DNA of 64,000 nucleotides from Microbacterium arborescens (GTDB taxonomy: Bacteria; Actinomycetota; Actinomycetes; Actinomycetales; Microbacteriaceae). Positions 50,279 through 59,796 of this stretch are shown piece after piece. Within the stretch, counting starts at the first letter, position 1; every line of letters begins with the position of its first letter. The stretch covers positions 62,001-126,000 of the forward strand of contig QNUV01000021.1 in assembly GCA_003339645.1 (NCBI GenBank). The letters are read 5' to 3'. Under the pieces are notes generated by a model, which was not told the origin of the DNA, searched no databases, and saw only the letters and a program-made list of their open reading frames with translations. The position numbers and the translations under genes were made by a program.

Positions 50279-52348
50279 GTGAACGAGTCGCTCCCCTTCG
50301 CCAGCGCGTACGCCCACGGCTTCGCGCGGATCGCCGCCTGCACCATTCCGGTGTCCATCGCCGATCCCGCCGCCAACGCCGAAGCCGTCATCGCCGAGGC
50401 GCACGCGTGCGACGCCGACTCCGTCGCGGTCGCGGTGTTCCCCGAGCTGTGCCTCACCGGCTACGCGATCGACGACCTCGTCCTGCAGGACGCGGTCCTG
50501 GATGCCGTCGACGCGGCGATCGAGCGCATCGTCGCGGCATCCGTCGATCTCATGCCGGTGCTGGTGGTCGGTGCCCCGCTCCGCCACCGCAGCCGCCTGT
50601 ACAACTGCGCCGTCGTCATCCATCGCGGCGAGATCCTCGGTGTCGCCCCCAAGGCCCACCTGCCCACCTACCGCGAGTTCTACGAGCGCCGCTGGTACGC
50701 CGCCGGCGAGGAGTGGGACGGCGAGGGCATCCGCATCGGCTCGCACGAGACCGTGTTCGGAACGAACCTCCTCTTCGACGTCCGCGACGTCCCCGGCCTC
50801 GTCCTGCACGCCGAGGTGTGCGAGGACATGTGGGTTCCGGTGCCGCCCTCGTCGCGCGCGGCTCTCGCAGGGGCGACGGTGCTCGTCAACCTGTCGGGCT
50901 CCCCCATCACGATCGGCCGGGCCGACGACCGCCGCACGCTCGTGCAGTCGCAGTCGCTGCGATGCCTCGCCGTCTACGCCTACGCGGCGGCAGGTCTCGG
51001 CGAATCGACCAACGACGTCTCGTGGGACGGCCAGACCATGATCTACGAGGGCGGCTCGCTCCTCGCCGAGACCGAGCGCTTCCCCGACGGGCCGCGCCGC
51101 AGCGTGGCCGACGTCGACCTCGACCGGGTGCGCCAGGACCGGTACCGCCAGGGCACGTTCGACGACAATCGCCGCACGACGGCGACCGACTTCCTCACCG
51201 TCGAGACGTTCCTGCACCCGCCCGCCGAGGACATCGGGCTGCGGCGCACGCTCGACCGCTTCCCGTTCGTGCCGGACGACCCGGCGCGCCTCGACCAGGA
51301 CTGCTACGAAGCGTTCAACATCCAGGTCTCCGGCCTCGAGCAGCGGATGCGGGCCATCGGCGGGCCCCGCCCCGTGATCGGCGTGTCCGGCGGGCTCGAC
51401 TCCACTCATGCCCTGCTCGTCGTCGCCCGCGCGATGGACCGCATGGGCCGGCCGCGCAGCGACATCCTCGCCTACACGATGCCCGGCTTCGCGACGAGCG
51501 ACCACACGAAGTCCAATGCCGTCGCGCTCGCCGAGGCGATCGGCGCGACGATCGAGACGATCGACATCCGCCCCGCCGCGAACGAGCTCCTGCGCGGTAT
51601 CGGACACCCCTACGCCTCCGGCGAGCCCGTGTACGACGTGACGTTCGAGAACGTCCAGGCCGGTGTGCGGACCGACTTCCTGTTCCGGCTCGCCAACCGC
51701 CTGAACGGCATCGTCATCGGCACCTCCGACCTCTCCGAGCTCGCGCTCGGCTGGGCCACCTACGGCGTCGGCGACCACATGAGCCACTACGCCGTGAACG
51801 TCGGTGTGCCCAAGACGCTCATGCAGCACCTCATCCGCTGGGTGATCGCGCACCGGGAGGGGACGGGAACCGACCTGACCGACGAGGCCGTGGCGGTACT
51901 GCAGTCGGTTCTCGACACCGAGATCAGCCCCGAGCTCGTGCCCGCGGGCGAAGACGGCAAGGTGCAGTCCACGGAGTCGACGATCGGCCCCTACGCCCTC
52001 CACGACTTCGCGCTGCACCATGTCCTGCGCTACGGGTTCCGCCCGTCGAAGATCGCCTTCCTCGCCCAGCACGCCTGGTCGGATGCCGACGCCGGCGACT
52101 GGCCGGTCGGCTTCCCGCGCGACAGCCGCTACGCGTACGACCTCGCCGAGATCACGCACTGGCTGCAGGTGTTCATCAAGCGGTTCTTCGGCTTCGCGCA
52201 GTTCAAGCGCAGCGCGATCCCCAACGGCCCCAAGGTGGCCGCGGCGGGGTCGCTGTCGCCCCGGGGCGATTGGCGTGCACCGTCGGACGGCAACCCCGAG
52301 GCGTGGCTCGCGGAGCTCCGGCGGGCGCTGCCCGACCTCGTCGACTGA
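50279..52348 (+). CDS. nadE: glutamine-hydrolysing NAD+ synthetase
   Basis: 689 residues from GTG 50279. The N-terminal nitrilase-type amidase has the Glu-Lys-Cys triad at E56 (VFPELCLTGY), K125 (APKAHLPTY) and C181 (AEVCEDMW). The synthetase domain has the ATP loop SGGLDS near residue 370 and ATSDHTKSNA. This is the glutamine-using form typical of actinobacteria. It catalyses the last step of NAD synthesis. CAGACT seven bases upstream of the GTG suggests a leaderless transcript. It is convergent with the PPTase-like gene. Confidence 0.95.
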   Translation: MNESLPFASAYAHGFARIAACTIPVSIADPAANAEAVIAEAHACDADSVAVAVFPELCLTGYAIDDLVLQDAVLDAVDAAIERIVAASVDLMPVLVVGAPLRHRSRLYNCAVVIHRGEILGVAPKAHLPTYREFYERRWYAAGEEWDGEGIRIGSHETVFGTNLLFDVRDVPGLVLHAEVCEDMWVPVPPSSRAALAGATVLVNLSGSPITIGRADDRRTLVQSQSLRCLAVYAYAAAGLGESTNDVSWDGQTMIYEGGSLLAETERFPDGPRRSVADVDLDRVRQDRYRQGTFDDNRRTTATDFLTVETFLHPPAEDIGLRRTLDRFPFVPDDPARLDQDCYEAFNIQVSGLEQRMRAIGGPRPVIGVSGGLDSTHALLVVARAMDRMGRPRSDILAYTMPGFATSDHTKSNAVALAEAIGATIETIDIRPAANELLRGIGHPYASGEPVYDVTFENVQAGVRTDFLFRLANRLNGIVIGTSDLSELALGWATYGVGDHMSHYAVNVGVPKTLMQHLIRWVIAHREGTGTDLTDEAVAVLQSVLDTEISPELVPAGEDGKVQSTESTIGPYALHDFALHHVLRYGFRPSKIAFLAQHAWSDADAGDWPVGFPRDSRYAYDLAEITHWLQVFIKRFFGFAQFKRSAIPNGPKVAAAGSLSPRGDWRAPSDGNPEAWLAELRRALPDLVD

Positions 52349-52357
52349 CGCGTCGGC

Positions 52358-52375
52358 GACCGGGACGGCCCGGTC
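52358..52375. terminator. hairpin between convergent nadE and PPTase-like genes
   Basis: GACCGGG (52358-52364) pairs with CCCGGTC (52369-52375) across a four-base loop, nine bases after the nadE stop and reaching the last codons of the opposite gene. It could stop transcription from both sides. Confidence 0.5.
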
Positions 52376-52955
52376 AGGCGGTCGGCAGAGTGCCGTAGGC
52401 CAGGGTGATGAGCCACCCGTCGCGCGAGATGTCGACGAGGGTGTACTTCATGTTGCGGTCGGGAATCCAGCCGCGGTGGCGGCCCGGGTCGAGCCGGACC
52501 TGTTCCGGTGCGACACGGACACCGCGGCCGTCGGCCTCGAGCACCGCCTGCACGTGAACCCAGTGGTCGACGAGGTCGAGGGTGTCGGCCCCGGCGAAGA
52601 GCCGGGAGTGCTTGCGCATCCGGGCGAGGTCGGCGGGTTCGGGATGCGCGTCGCGGATGTCGATGCCGACCGGCAGCCCCGGATCGCTGACCGCGACGAC
52701 CGTCGCCGCACGGAAGCTCGCCGTCGTGATCGCCAGCGGCACCTCGACGCCGTCGCGCGATGCGATGAGGCGCGTGTGATAGCCGAAGCCGCGAGGAGCC
52801 TCACGTTCGATGCGGACATCATTCTCGTCGCAGCCGAAAGCCTGAGCGACGAGCTCACGCGCGATCATCCGCCGCCGGTGGTGCACCGTGATGGCGGGAT
52901 CCCACCCGAGCCGTGCGGTGATCCCCGCGGGCGTATCGAGAAGTACCGTCTTCAT
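52374..52955 (-). CDS. 4'-phosphopantetheinyl transferase-like protein
   Basis: 193 residues. The central LPVGIDIRDAHPEPADLARM corresponds to the metal-binding VGVDIE motif of Sfp-type phosphopantetheinyl transferases, and HWVHVQAVLEADGRG aligns with the WTxKEAxxKAxGxG motif. However, the catalytic Lys-Glu of the second motif reads Val-Gln and the Glu of the first is Arg. Enzymatic activity is therefore doubtful; it may be a diverged paralogue with another role. No polyketide or peptide synthase gene is nearby. Confidence 0.6.
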   Translation of the reverse strand: MKTVLLDTPAGITARLGWDPAITVHHRRRMIARELVAQAFGCDENDVRIEREAPRGFGYHTRLIASRDGVEVPLAITTASFRAATVVAVSDPGLPVGIDIRDAHPEPADLARMRKHSRLFAGADTLDLVDHWVHVQAVLEADGRGVRVAPEQVRLDPGRHRGWIPDRNMKYTLVDISRDGWLITLAYGTLPTA

Positions 52956-53098
52956 TCCGCCGCTCCCGCCTCTGGATGGTCTGACCTCAGGTCGAGTCTA
53001 GCGACCGCACGTGCTCGCACCAGGGCGGGCGACCGGGTCAATCCGGTTCCCGGGCCGCCCGCGCGATCCGCCGACGCGACCTCGCTTAGGCTGGCGGG

Positions 53099-53230
53099 AT
53101 GAGCCTCGACAACGGCGACGACAAGCGGCCGTCCTCCGCCCGCATCGCGATCTGGGTCGTGGTGGGCGGCATCGGCGCCTACCTGCTGATCTCCGGCATC
53201 CTCGGCATCCTCGCCCGGGGCGGTGCGTGA
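53099..53230 (+). CDS. 43-residue single-pass membrane protein
   Basis: A short gene starting at ATG 53099 with TAGGCT six bases upstream (53087-53092). After a hydrophilic start (SLDNGDDKRPSSAR) residues 16-38 form one membrane helix (IAIWVVVGGIGAYLLISGIL). Its stop overlaps the GTG of the nucleosidase gene (GTGA), so both are translated from one leaderless message. I do not recognise a family. Confidence 0.75.
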   Translation: MSLDNGDDKRPSSARIAIWVVVGGIGAYLLISGILGILARGGA

Positions 53231-53793
53231 CCGTGCGACGGCTCTTGGTCGTCGCGCACCGCGATGAGCTGATCGGCTTCCCCGCCGACATCCCGGGGTT
53301 CGACATCCTGCTCACGGGCCCCGGCAAGCTGCTCGCCGCACATGAGCTGACCCGCACGCTCGACCGCACCACGTACGACGAGATCGTGGTCGTCGGGACC
53401 GCGGGAGCGGTGGCCGGCGCTCTCGGCCCCGGCATCTACGAGGTCGGCGACGCCGTCCAGCACGACGTGTTCGACCTGGCGGGGGTTCGCGGCCGGCATC
53501 TGTCGATGCCCGAGCGCGTCGAAGCCGGCGGTGCCGGGGTGCGCATCGCGACGGGCGACGTCTTCGTCGACGACGCCGAGGCGGTCGCCCTGATCCAGTC
53601 GCTGGGCGCGCAACTGGTCGACATGGAGACCTACGTCTACATCTGGGTCGCCCAGCGCTTCGGCATCCCCATCCGGGTGCTCAAAGCGGTGTCGGACGAC
53701 GCCCAGGACGGCGCGACAACCGGGTGGGACGACGCCGTCGCGGCGTGCAGTCGCGCCCTGTACGAGCGGATCCGGGCCGACTACGGCGTCTGA
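53227..53793 (+). CDS. nucleoside phosphorylase/nucleosidase family protein
   Basis: 188 residues from GTG 53227. The fold is that of MTA/SAH nucleosidases: FDILLTGPGKLLAAHELTRTL, EIVVVGTAGAVAGALGPGIYEVGDAVQHD, ATGDVFVDD, LVDMETYVYIWVAQRFGIP (nucleoside-binding Met-Glu) and the catalytic Asp in VLKAVSDDAQDGA. It cleaves a purine nucleoside, probably in S-adenosylhomocysteine/methylthioadenosine recycling, though the exact substrate is inferred. Its final 13 bases overlap the opposite-strand gene at 53781. Confidence 0.88.
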   Translation: MTVRRLLVVAHRDELIGFPADIPGFDILLTGPGKLLAAHELTRTLDRTTYDEIVVVGTAGAVAGALGPGIYEVGDAVQHDVFDLAGVRGRHLSMPERVEAGGAGVRIATGDVFVDDAEAVALIQSLGAQLVDMETYVYIWVAQRFGIPIRVLKAVSDDAQDGATTGWDDAVAACSRALYERIRADYGV

Positions 53794-53963
53794 TCACTGC
53801 TGCGCGCGAACAGCCGACGCAGCAGCAGGAACACGACGAGGGCGACGACCGCGACGAGCCCGAGCTTGACCGCGAACACGGCCAGGCGCAGCACGATGTC
53901 GACGATCACCCACGCCACGAAGATCGCGGCGATCACTCCGACGACGGTCCAGAAAGTCCTCAC
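53781..53963 (-). CDS. 60-residue membrane protein
   Basis: Two hydrophobic segments fill almost the whole protein (TFWTVVGVIAAIFVAWVIVD and VFAVKLGLVAVVALVVFLLL), ending with RRLFARSSDQTP. TAGGCT (minus strand, 53975 to 53970) is six bases before the GTG, supporting it as a real leaderless gene. The end overlaps the nucleosidase gene end by 13 bases. Its function is unknown. Confidence 0.65.
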   Translation of the reverse strand: MRTFWTVVGVIAAIFVAWVIVDIVLRLAVFAVKLGLVAVVALVVFLLLRRLFARSSDQTP

Positions 53964-53972
53964 GGCGCCAGC

Positions 53973-56900
53973 CTAGTCGCGCTCACTGAGCGCCTCCTGT
54001 CGAATGATGCTCGGGCCCTCGCGCGTCGCCTCGACGATGATCTGCGCGGCGAGCTGCTCCTTCATGCCCTCGACGTGGCTGATGACGCCGACGGTGCGGC
54101 CGCCCGCGCGCAGCTCGTCGAGGGTGCGCATCGCGAGCTCGAGGGTCTCGGGATCGAGCGACCCGAATCCCTCGTCGACGAAGAGCGTGTCGAGGCGGAT
54201 GCCGCCGGCACGACCCGTGACGACCTCGGCGAGACCGAGCGCGAGGGCGAGGGAGGCGAGGAAGGTCTCTCCTCCCGACAGCGACTGCGGCGAGCGGAGG
54301 CGGCCGGTGTGCGCGTCGAGCACCTCGAGCCCGAGGCCGGAGGCTGCACCACGAGCCTGCAGCGCATCGCTGTGGTGGAGGGTGTACCGGCCCGACGACA
54401 TGTCGCGCAGCCGCAGGTTGGCGGCGGCGACGATCTCTTCGAGTTCGGCGGCGAGCACGAAGGTCTCGAGGTCCATCTTGCGGGTGTTGGGCGCACGGCC
54501 GGCGACGGTGTCGGCGAGCCGGGTCACGGTCGCCGTCCGCTCGGCGAGACCGGACACCGCGACGAACGCGTCGTCGATGCGCCGGAGGAGATCGCCCATC
54601 GTCTCGGCGGCGTTGACGGCATCGCGGTGCGCGGCGATCGCCTCGCTGCGGGCGCGGTCTCCGGCGGCGACCGCTTCGGCCGCAGCGTCGAGATCGGGCC
54701 GCTCGTCGGGCAGCCCCGCGGCGGCGAGCTCGAGCTCGAGCAGGCGGGCGCGCGTGGCCGCGACGTCGGCGGCGTGCTCGGCGACGCGCCGCGTGAGGGA
54801 GGTCCGCTCGGATTCGGGGAGCAGCGCCTCGCGCACCTCGCCGACGTCGGCGAACACCGATGCCTCGATGCGCTGCGCGCGGTCGTTCGCGGCACCGGCC
54901 GCGGTCGCCTCGCTGTGGGCGAGCGCCCGCCGGCCCTCGATCACCGCTCGCGCGAGGTCGCGCCGCTCGGTCGCCTCCGCGATGCGCTCGGCGACCGTCG
55001 CGAACGGCCCCCGTGCGTCGGCCACGTCGCGCTCCAGGCGGGCGAGGGTCGTGGTGGCCACGGCGGAGCGCTCGCGCGCATCGGCCAGCGCGGCCGACAG
55101 GCGCGAGCGCTCCTCGGCCGCCTCGGCGTCGAGACGGTCGAGCACGTCGCGCTTCTCGGTCAGGTCGGCGACACGCTCTGCGGCGCGTTCGGCGGATGTC
55201 AGCTCGTCCCGGGCCTGAGCGAGCATGCCTGCGAGCTCATCGCTCCCGCGACCGCCCGCACGTGCCGTCGCAGCGGCGTGGTCCGCGCGCAGCAGCGCGG
55301 CGCGCTCTCCCGCGCCGCGCGCCTCGGCCGCGGCGGCATCGCGCGCCGACTCCGCGTCGGCCAGATCGTCGTCCGTCACACCGTCGGGCGCCGGGGGCGC
55401 GGGATGCGGGTGCTCGAGCGCCCCGCAGACCGGGCAGGCCGCGCCGTCGGCCAGTTCGGCGGCGAGTTCTCCCGCCCGACCGGCCACTCGTCGCCGCAGC
55501 AGGTCGGTGACGGCGGCAGCCGCCCCCTCCGCGGCATCACTCGTGCGCAGATAGGCTTCCTCGGCCTCGCGGAGCTCACCCGCGAGGCGTTCCGCCTCAC
55601 CGGCCGCCTCGGCCTGAGCAGCGAGTTCGCCGACCCGGACACGCTGCTCGTCGCCGCGCGCCGCCGCGAGGGTCGCCGCCGCGAGCTCGGTCGAGAGCCG
55701 TTCGCGCTCCGCGGGCAGGAGCGCGTGCTGTGCGTCGAGCAGCGTCGCCTGCTCCTCGAGGAGGGCGATCTCGCCCGCGGTCGCGTCTCGATCCGCGAGG
55801 GCGTGCGTCAGCTCGTGCTCGCGCTCGAGCGCGTCCGTCCAGCGGGCGATGTCGCCTGTGAGGGCCTCGACGAGAGCGGCGATGTCGTCGTCGACGCGTC
55901 CGCCCGCCTCCGTCCAGCGCCTCTCGGCGCGCTCCACCGCGATGCGGGCCTCCCCCGCCGCTTCGTCGGACCGGTCGGCCTGCTCGAGCGTCGCGCGGAG
56001 CGCTTCGGCGGCACGCGCACGCTCGAGTCGGCGTTCACCCGCAGCCACCTCGTCGGCGACCGCGTCGAGGTCGTCCAGGCGCCGGCGCGCTGCGGCGAGA
56101 TCGTCGAGCACCCGCACCCGCTCGACGAGCTCGGCATAGGTCGCCGCGAGAGCGGTCTGCCGCGACTCCGCCTGCTGGCGGAGCTCGTCGGCCTGTTCCA
56201 CGCGGTAATCGGCCCGACGGCGTGCTCGTTCGACGACATCGCGTCGGCCGGCGAGGTCGAGCGGCGCCGCCCCGTCCGTCGCCCCGTCATCGCCGATGGC
56301 GCCGCTCTGCTGCGTCATGGCCGCTTCGGCGAGCTCGAGAAGCGTACGCACCTGATCGCCCGCGGCGTCGAGCTCGCGCTGCGCGGAGCGCCGACGCTCC
56401 TCGAGATCGTCCTTGTACTGCTCGAAGCGCTTCGTGCCGAACAGCGTGCGCAGCAGCTGCTGCCGCTCATCGTTTCGAGCGAGGAGGAATCGTGAGAACT
56501 TGTTCTGCGCCAGCAGGATCACCTGCTGGAACTGCTGCGCGTTCAGGCCCAGCACCTCGTCGAGCAGCAGCGCGACCTCGCGGGGTTTCGCAGCCCGGCC
56601 CACCCACTCGCCGTCGACGTCCTGCTCGAGCTCGGCGCGCGCGATCTCGGTCGTGAGCTTGTCGCCGCGCTTCGCGGGCCGCTCGTACTCCGGCGCTCGG
56701 GTCACGCGCCAGCGCTGCCCGCCGACGGTGAACTCCAGCCGCACCTCGGTGGGGTCGCCCAGGAAGCTGTGGTCGCTGCGGAGACGCCGTTCGCCGTTGT
56801 CGTAACGCGGCACCGAGCCGTAGAGCGCGAAGCTCACCCCGTCGAGGATGCTCGACTTGCCCGCGCCGGTGCGGCCCGAGATGAGGAAGACGCCGTCGCG

Positions 56901-56978
56901 ATCGAAGGCGTCGAAGTCGACGGTCTGCTTCTCGCGGAACGGACCGAAGCCGGTCAGCTCCAGGCGATGCAGCTTCAC
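53973..56978 (-). CDS. sbcC: exonuclease subunit SbcC (Rad50-like ATPase)
   Basis: 1,001 residues from GTG 56978. Walker A is ISGRTGAGKSSILDG near residues 33-47. Long coiled-coil arms rich in Glu, Arg and Ala lead to the zinc hook AACPVCGALEHPHP in the middle. The C-terminal lobe has the signature SLSGGETFLASLALALG and Walker B TLFVDEGFGSLD. With SbcD it forms the bacterial Mre11-Rad50 complex that cuts hairpins and DNA ends. GTG overlaps the sbcD stop by four bases. Confidence 0.95.
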   Translation of the reverse strand: MKLHRLELTGFGPFREKQTVDFDAFDRDGVFLISGRTGAGKSSILDGVSFALYGSVPRYDNGERRLRSDHSFLGDPTEVRLEFTVGGQRWRVTRAPEYERPAKRGDKLTTEIARAELEQDVDGEWVGRAAKPREVALLLDEVLGLNAQQFQQVILLAQNKFSRFLLARNDERQQLLRTLFGTKRFEQYKDDLEERRRSAQRELDAAGDQVRTLLELAEAAMTQQSGAIGDDGATDGAAPLDLAGRRDVVERARRRADYRVEQADELRQQAESRQTALAATYAELVERVRVLDDLAAARRRLDDLDAVADEVAAGERRLERARAAEALRATLEQADRSDEAAGEARIAVERAERRWTEAGGRVDDDIAALVEALTGDIARWTDALEREHELTHALADRDATAGEIALLEEQATLLDAQHALLPAERERLSTELAAATLAAARGDEQRVRVGELAAQAEAAGEAERLAGELREAEEAYLRTSDAAEGAAAAVTDLLRRRVAGRAGELAAELADGAACPVCGALEHPHPAPPAPDGVTDDDLADAESARDAAAAEARGAGERAALLRADHAAATARAGGRGSDELAGMLAQARDELTSAERAAERVADLTEKRDVLDRLDAEAAEERSRLSAALADARERSAVATTTLARLERDVADARGPFATVAERIAEATERRDLARAVIEGRRALAHSEATAAGAANDRAQRIEASVFADVGEVREALLPESERTSLTRRVAEHAADVAATRARLLELELAAAGLPDERPDLDAAAEAVAAGDRARSEAIAAHRDAVNAAETMGDLLRRIDDAFVAVSGLAERTATVTRLADTVAGRAPNTRKMDLETFVLAAELEEIVAAANLRLRDMSSGRYTLHHSDALQARGAASGLGLEVLDAHTGRLRSPQSLSGGETFLASLALALGLAEVVTGRAGGIRLDTLFVDEGFGSLDPETLELAMRTLDELRAGGRTVGVISHVEGMKEQLAAQIIVEATREGPSIIRQEALSERD

Positions 56979-58123
56979 GCCATCGCCTCCACGCGGATCC
57001 GCTCGTCGAGGACGTCGGCCAACAGCTCGCGCTCGCGCTCGTCGGCACCGGCCCCCTCGCGGACGTGCACGAGGAACGCTTCGACGAGCTCGGCGTCGCT
57101 GCGCGCGGCGCGCACGCGGTCGACGTAGGTGCGCGCGTCGCTCGGCGCGGCATCCGCCGGTACGTGCACGACCTTCGCGCAGAACGGGAAGCGTTCTTGC
57201 AGACGGCGCATCGGATCGCGCTCGGGCAGGGTGTCGGTGTACTCGACGCAGACCCACGCATCAGCGTGCTGCTCGTGAGCGGGATCGGCCAGAACGTCGG
57301 CGAGGGGGCCGCGCAGGGTGACGACCCGACGCGGAACCGGCAGCTCGAGCCACCGAGCGTCGACGAAGCCGTCGGCGTCGAGCTCGACGAGCCACGAACC
57401 CCGGGGCTTGTCGCCCTCGCCGAAGCTGTAGTGCAGCGGCGCGCCCGCGTAGCGCACGGCGGGGGCCAGCTGCTGGCGACCGTGGATGTGCCCCAGAGCC
57501 ATGTAGTCGACACCCGCGAATGCCGCCAGCGGCACGACGTCGAGGCCGCCCTGCTGGATGTCCCGCTCGAGGTGCGGCGTCGGTTCGACACCCGCGGCGA
57601 AGCAGTGGGCGATCGCGACCGACCGCCCGCCGCGCACCGCCAGGTCGTCGCGCACGAGCCCCATCGCGCGATCGATCACGGCTGCCTGCGACCGGGCCTC
57701 GGGCCACAGGTGTCGCAGCAGCGCCGGCTCGAGATACGGGATGCCGTAGAAGTGCACCGGCCCGTCGGCATCCGCGATCGTGATCGGAGTGCCCACCGCG
57801 GCCGGGTCGGTGAGGACGTGGATGCCCTCGCGCAGCAGCCCCGCCTGGAACCCGAGGCGGGCGGCGGAATCGTGGTTGCCGCTCGTGACGATGACGCGAG
57901 CACCGGCGTCGGCGATGCCGCGGAGGGTGTCGGAGAGGAGGGCGTAGCACCCCGCCGCCGGTGCGGCCGAGTCGAAGACATCGCCGGCCACGACGACGAC
58001 GTCGACCTCGTGCTCGCGGACCTGCGCGGTGAGCTCCTCGAGCACGCCCCGCAGCGCGTCGAGCGTCGAATGACCGTGGAAGGTCCGCCCGATGTGCCAG
58101 TCGGAGGTGTGGAGGATCCGCAT
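56975..58123 (-). CDS. sbcD: exonuclease subunit SbcD (Mre11-like nuclease)
   Basis: 382 residues. The calcineurin-like phosphoesterase motifs are complete: HTSDWHIGRTFHGH, VVVAGDVFDSA, VIVTSGNHDSAARL, AIAHCF and MALGHIHGRQQ. They place two manganese ions for 3'-5' exonuclease and endonuclease action. TACCCT (minus strand, 58136 to 58131) is seven bases upstream of the ATG. It leads the sbcD-sbcC operon. Confidence 0.95.
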   Translation of the reverse strand: MRILHTSDWHIGRTFHGHSTLDALRGVLEELTAQVREHEVDVVVVAGDVFDSAAPAAGCYALLSDTLRGIADAGARVIVTSGNHDSAARLGFQAGLLREGIHVLTDPAAVGTPITIADADGPVHFYGIPYLEPALLRHLWPEARSQAAVIDRAMGLVRDDLAVRGGRSVAIAHCFAAGVEPTPHLERDIQQGGLDVVPLAAFAGVDYMALGHIHGRQQLAPAVRYAGAPLHYSFGEGDKPRGSWLVELDADGFVDARWLELPVPRRVVTLRGPLADVLADPAHEQHADAWVCVEYTDTLPERDPMRRLQERFPFCAKVVHVPADAAPSDARTYVDRVRAARSDAELVEAFLVHVREGAGADERERELLADVLDERIRVEAMA

Positions 58124-58185
58124 GCCGACCAGGGTAGGAGGAGGGTCGGACATCGCGGCGATGCCCCGCGGGGAAGCCGCCAGAC

Positions 58186-59646
58186 TCAGGCCCGCGCCGC
58201 CCGCCGTCGGGACGCGAGGTCGGCGACGCCCAGCACGAGGGCGAGCGCGAGGAACAGGCCGACCGAGACCATCCCGAGGGCGTAGGCATCGTGATAGACG
58301 TCGATCCGCGGCGTCGATCCACCACCGAGGCGGTACACCGTCGAGTAGAACAGCGACAGTGCGACGGCCGTTCCGACGGCGGTGCCGATGCGCTGCACGA
58401 GCTGACCCACGGAGCCGGCCAGACCGCCTTGCTTCACCGGGATGTCGGCGAGGGTGAGGGTCTGATTCGGCGAGATGACGAGACCGCCGCCGAAGCCGCC
58501 GACCGTCAGCACGCCCGCCATCGCGAACTCGACGATCCCGGCCGGCACGAAGTATGCGACGAGAGCGAGCGCGACGACCGCCGCGAGCATGATGACCAGT
58601 CCCCCGACCACCAGGGGGCGACCGACGCGCGTCACGATGCGACCGCCGACGTACGAGGCGCCCGCACTGGCGATGGCGAAGCCGATCGACACCATCCCCG
58701 CGAACACCGGTTCGAGGCCCACTCCGAGCTGCAGGAAGAGTGTCGTGAGCAGGAACATGGCGGGGAGCGCCATGAAGTACACCGCCTGGATGAGCGTGCC
58801 GTTTCGATACGACGAGATGGCGAAGAGCTCGAGCGGGATCAAGGGGTGCTTGCCGGATGCCGCGTAGCGTCGCTCCCACCACACGAACATCGCGGCGAAG
58901 ACCCCGAAGGCCACGAGCGACCACCACCGCTGCGGATCGTCGCCCTGCGCGCCCGTCGTGAGGAGGAACGGGGCCATGAAGGCGATCACGACGAGCGCGA
59001 ACAGCAGCAGGCCCACCGGGTCGAGCTGCAGGCGGGCCGGCCGCGACTCGCGGGTCCTCGGGAGCAACCAGATCACACCGGCGAGAACGGCGATCGTCAG
59101 CGGGACGTTCATCCAGAAGATGTAGCGCCAGCCGTCCTCGGCCCCGCCCAGCGCGATCATGAGACCACCGAGCGTCGGGCCGAACGCCGTCGAGATGCCG
59201 ATCGTGGCGCCGAACAGCCCGAAGGCCTTCCCGCGCTCGGCCCCCTGGAACATCTCCTGGGCGAGACCGATGACCTGGGGCATCTGGATGCCGGCCGCCA
59301 CGCCCTGCACGAGCCGGGCGGCCAGGAGCACCCCCGTATCCGGCGCGAGCGCGCAGACGACGCTCGTGGCGGCGAAGAGCGAGAGCCCGATGACGAACAG
59401 CGCCCGTCGCGAGCGCTGATCGCCGATGCGTCCGGCCGGCACGAGGGTCAGCCCGAACGTGAGCACGTAGCCCGACACGATGAGCTGCAGCTCCGTCGAG
59501 CCCGCGCCGAAAGCCTTCTCGATCGAGGGTAGCGCGACGTTGACCTTCGTCAGGTCCAGGATCGTCAGCGCCGCAACGGCGACGCAGACCCAGAAGGCCC
59601 GCCACCGCTGGTGCACCGACAGCGGGATGCTCGCCGTGTCACTCAT
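58186..59646 (-). CDS. DHA2-type MFS multidrug exporter
   Basis: 486 residues with 14 hydrophobic segments. Family features: LTILDLTKVNVALPSIEKAFG in segment 1, the cytoplasmic motif GRIGDQRSRRALFVIGLSL between segments 2 and 3, and ARLVQGVAAGIQMPQVIGLAQEMF (antiporter motif C region). It exports hydrophobic drugs or dyes by proton exchange; the substrate is unknown. TAGCCT (minus strand, 59660 to 59655) is eight bases before the ATG. No regulator gene is adjacent. Confidence 0.9.
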   Translation of the reverse strand: MSDTASIPLSVHQRWRAFWVCVAVAALTILDLTKVNVALPSIEKAFGAGSTELQLIVSGYVLTFGLTLVPAGRIGDQRSRRALFVIGLSLFAATSVVCALAPDTGVLLAARLVQGVAAGIQMPQVIGLAQEMFQGAERGKAFGLFGATIGISTAFGPTLGGLMIALGGAEDGWRYIFWMNVPLTIAVLAGVIWLLPRTRESRPARLQLDPVGLLLFALVVIAFMAPFLLTTGAQGDDPQRWWSLVAFGVFAAMFVWWERRYAASGKHPLIPLELFAISSYRNGTLIQAVYFMALPAMFLLTTLFLQLGVGLEPVFAGMVSIGFAIASAGASYVGGRIVTRVGRPLVVGGLVIMLAAVVALALVAYFVPAGIVEFAMAGVLTVGGFGGGLVISPNQTLTLADIPVKQGGLAGSVGQLVQRIGTAVGTAVALSLFYSTVYRLGGGSTPRIDVYHDAYALGMVSVGLFLALALVLGVADLASRRRAARA

Positions 59647-59752
59647 CGTGGGTCAGGCTATGCCCGTCGAGAGATGCCGTGCGCGGCCTTGCACTGTCGG
59701 CCCGGGCCCCGTAGAGGCCGGGCTCCCGGAGAGGCCCGGGCGCCACCACGAT

Positions 59753-59783
59753 GAATGCCCCGGGACCGTACCCCGGGGCATTC
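59753..59783 (-). terminator. 12-bp perfect stem after the acidic gene pair
   Basis: GAATGCCCCGGG (59753-59764) pairs perfectly with 59772-59783 across a seven-base loop, starting 13 bases after the 59797 gene stop. It is the likely end of that operon. No T tract follows. Confidence 0.65.
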
Positions 59784-59796
59784 GCGATGTCATTCG

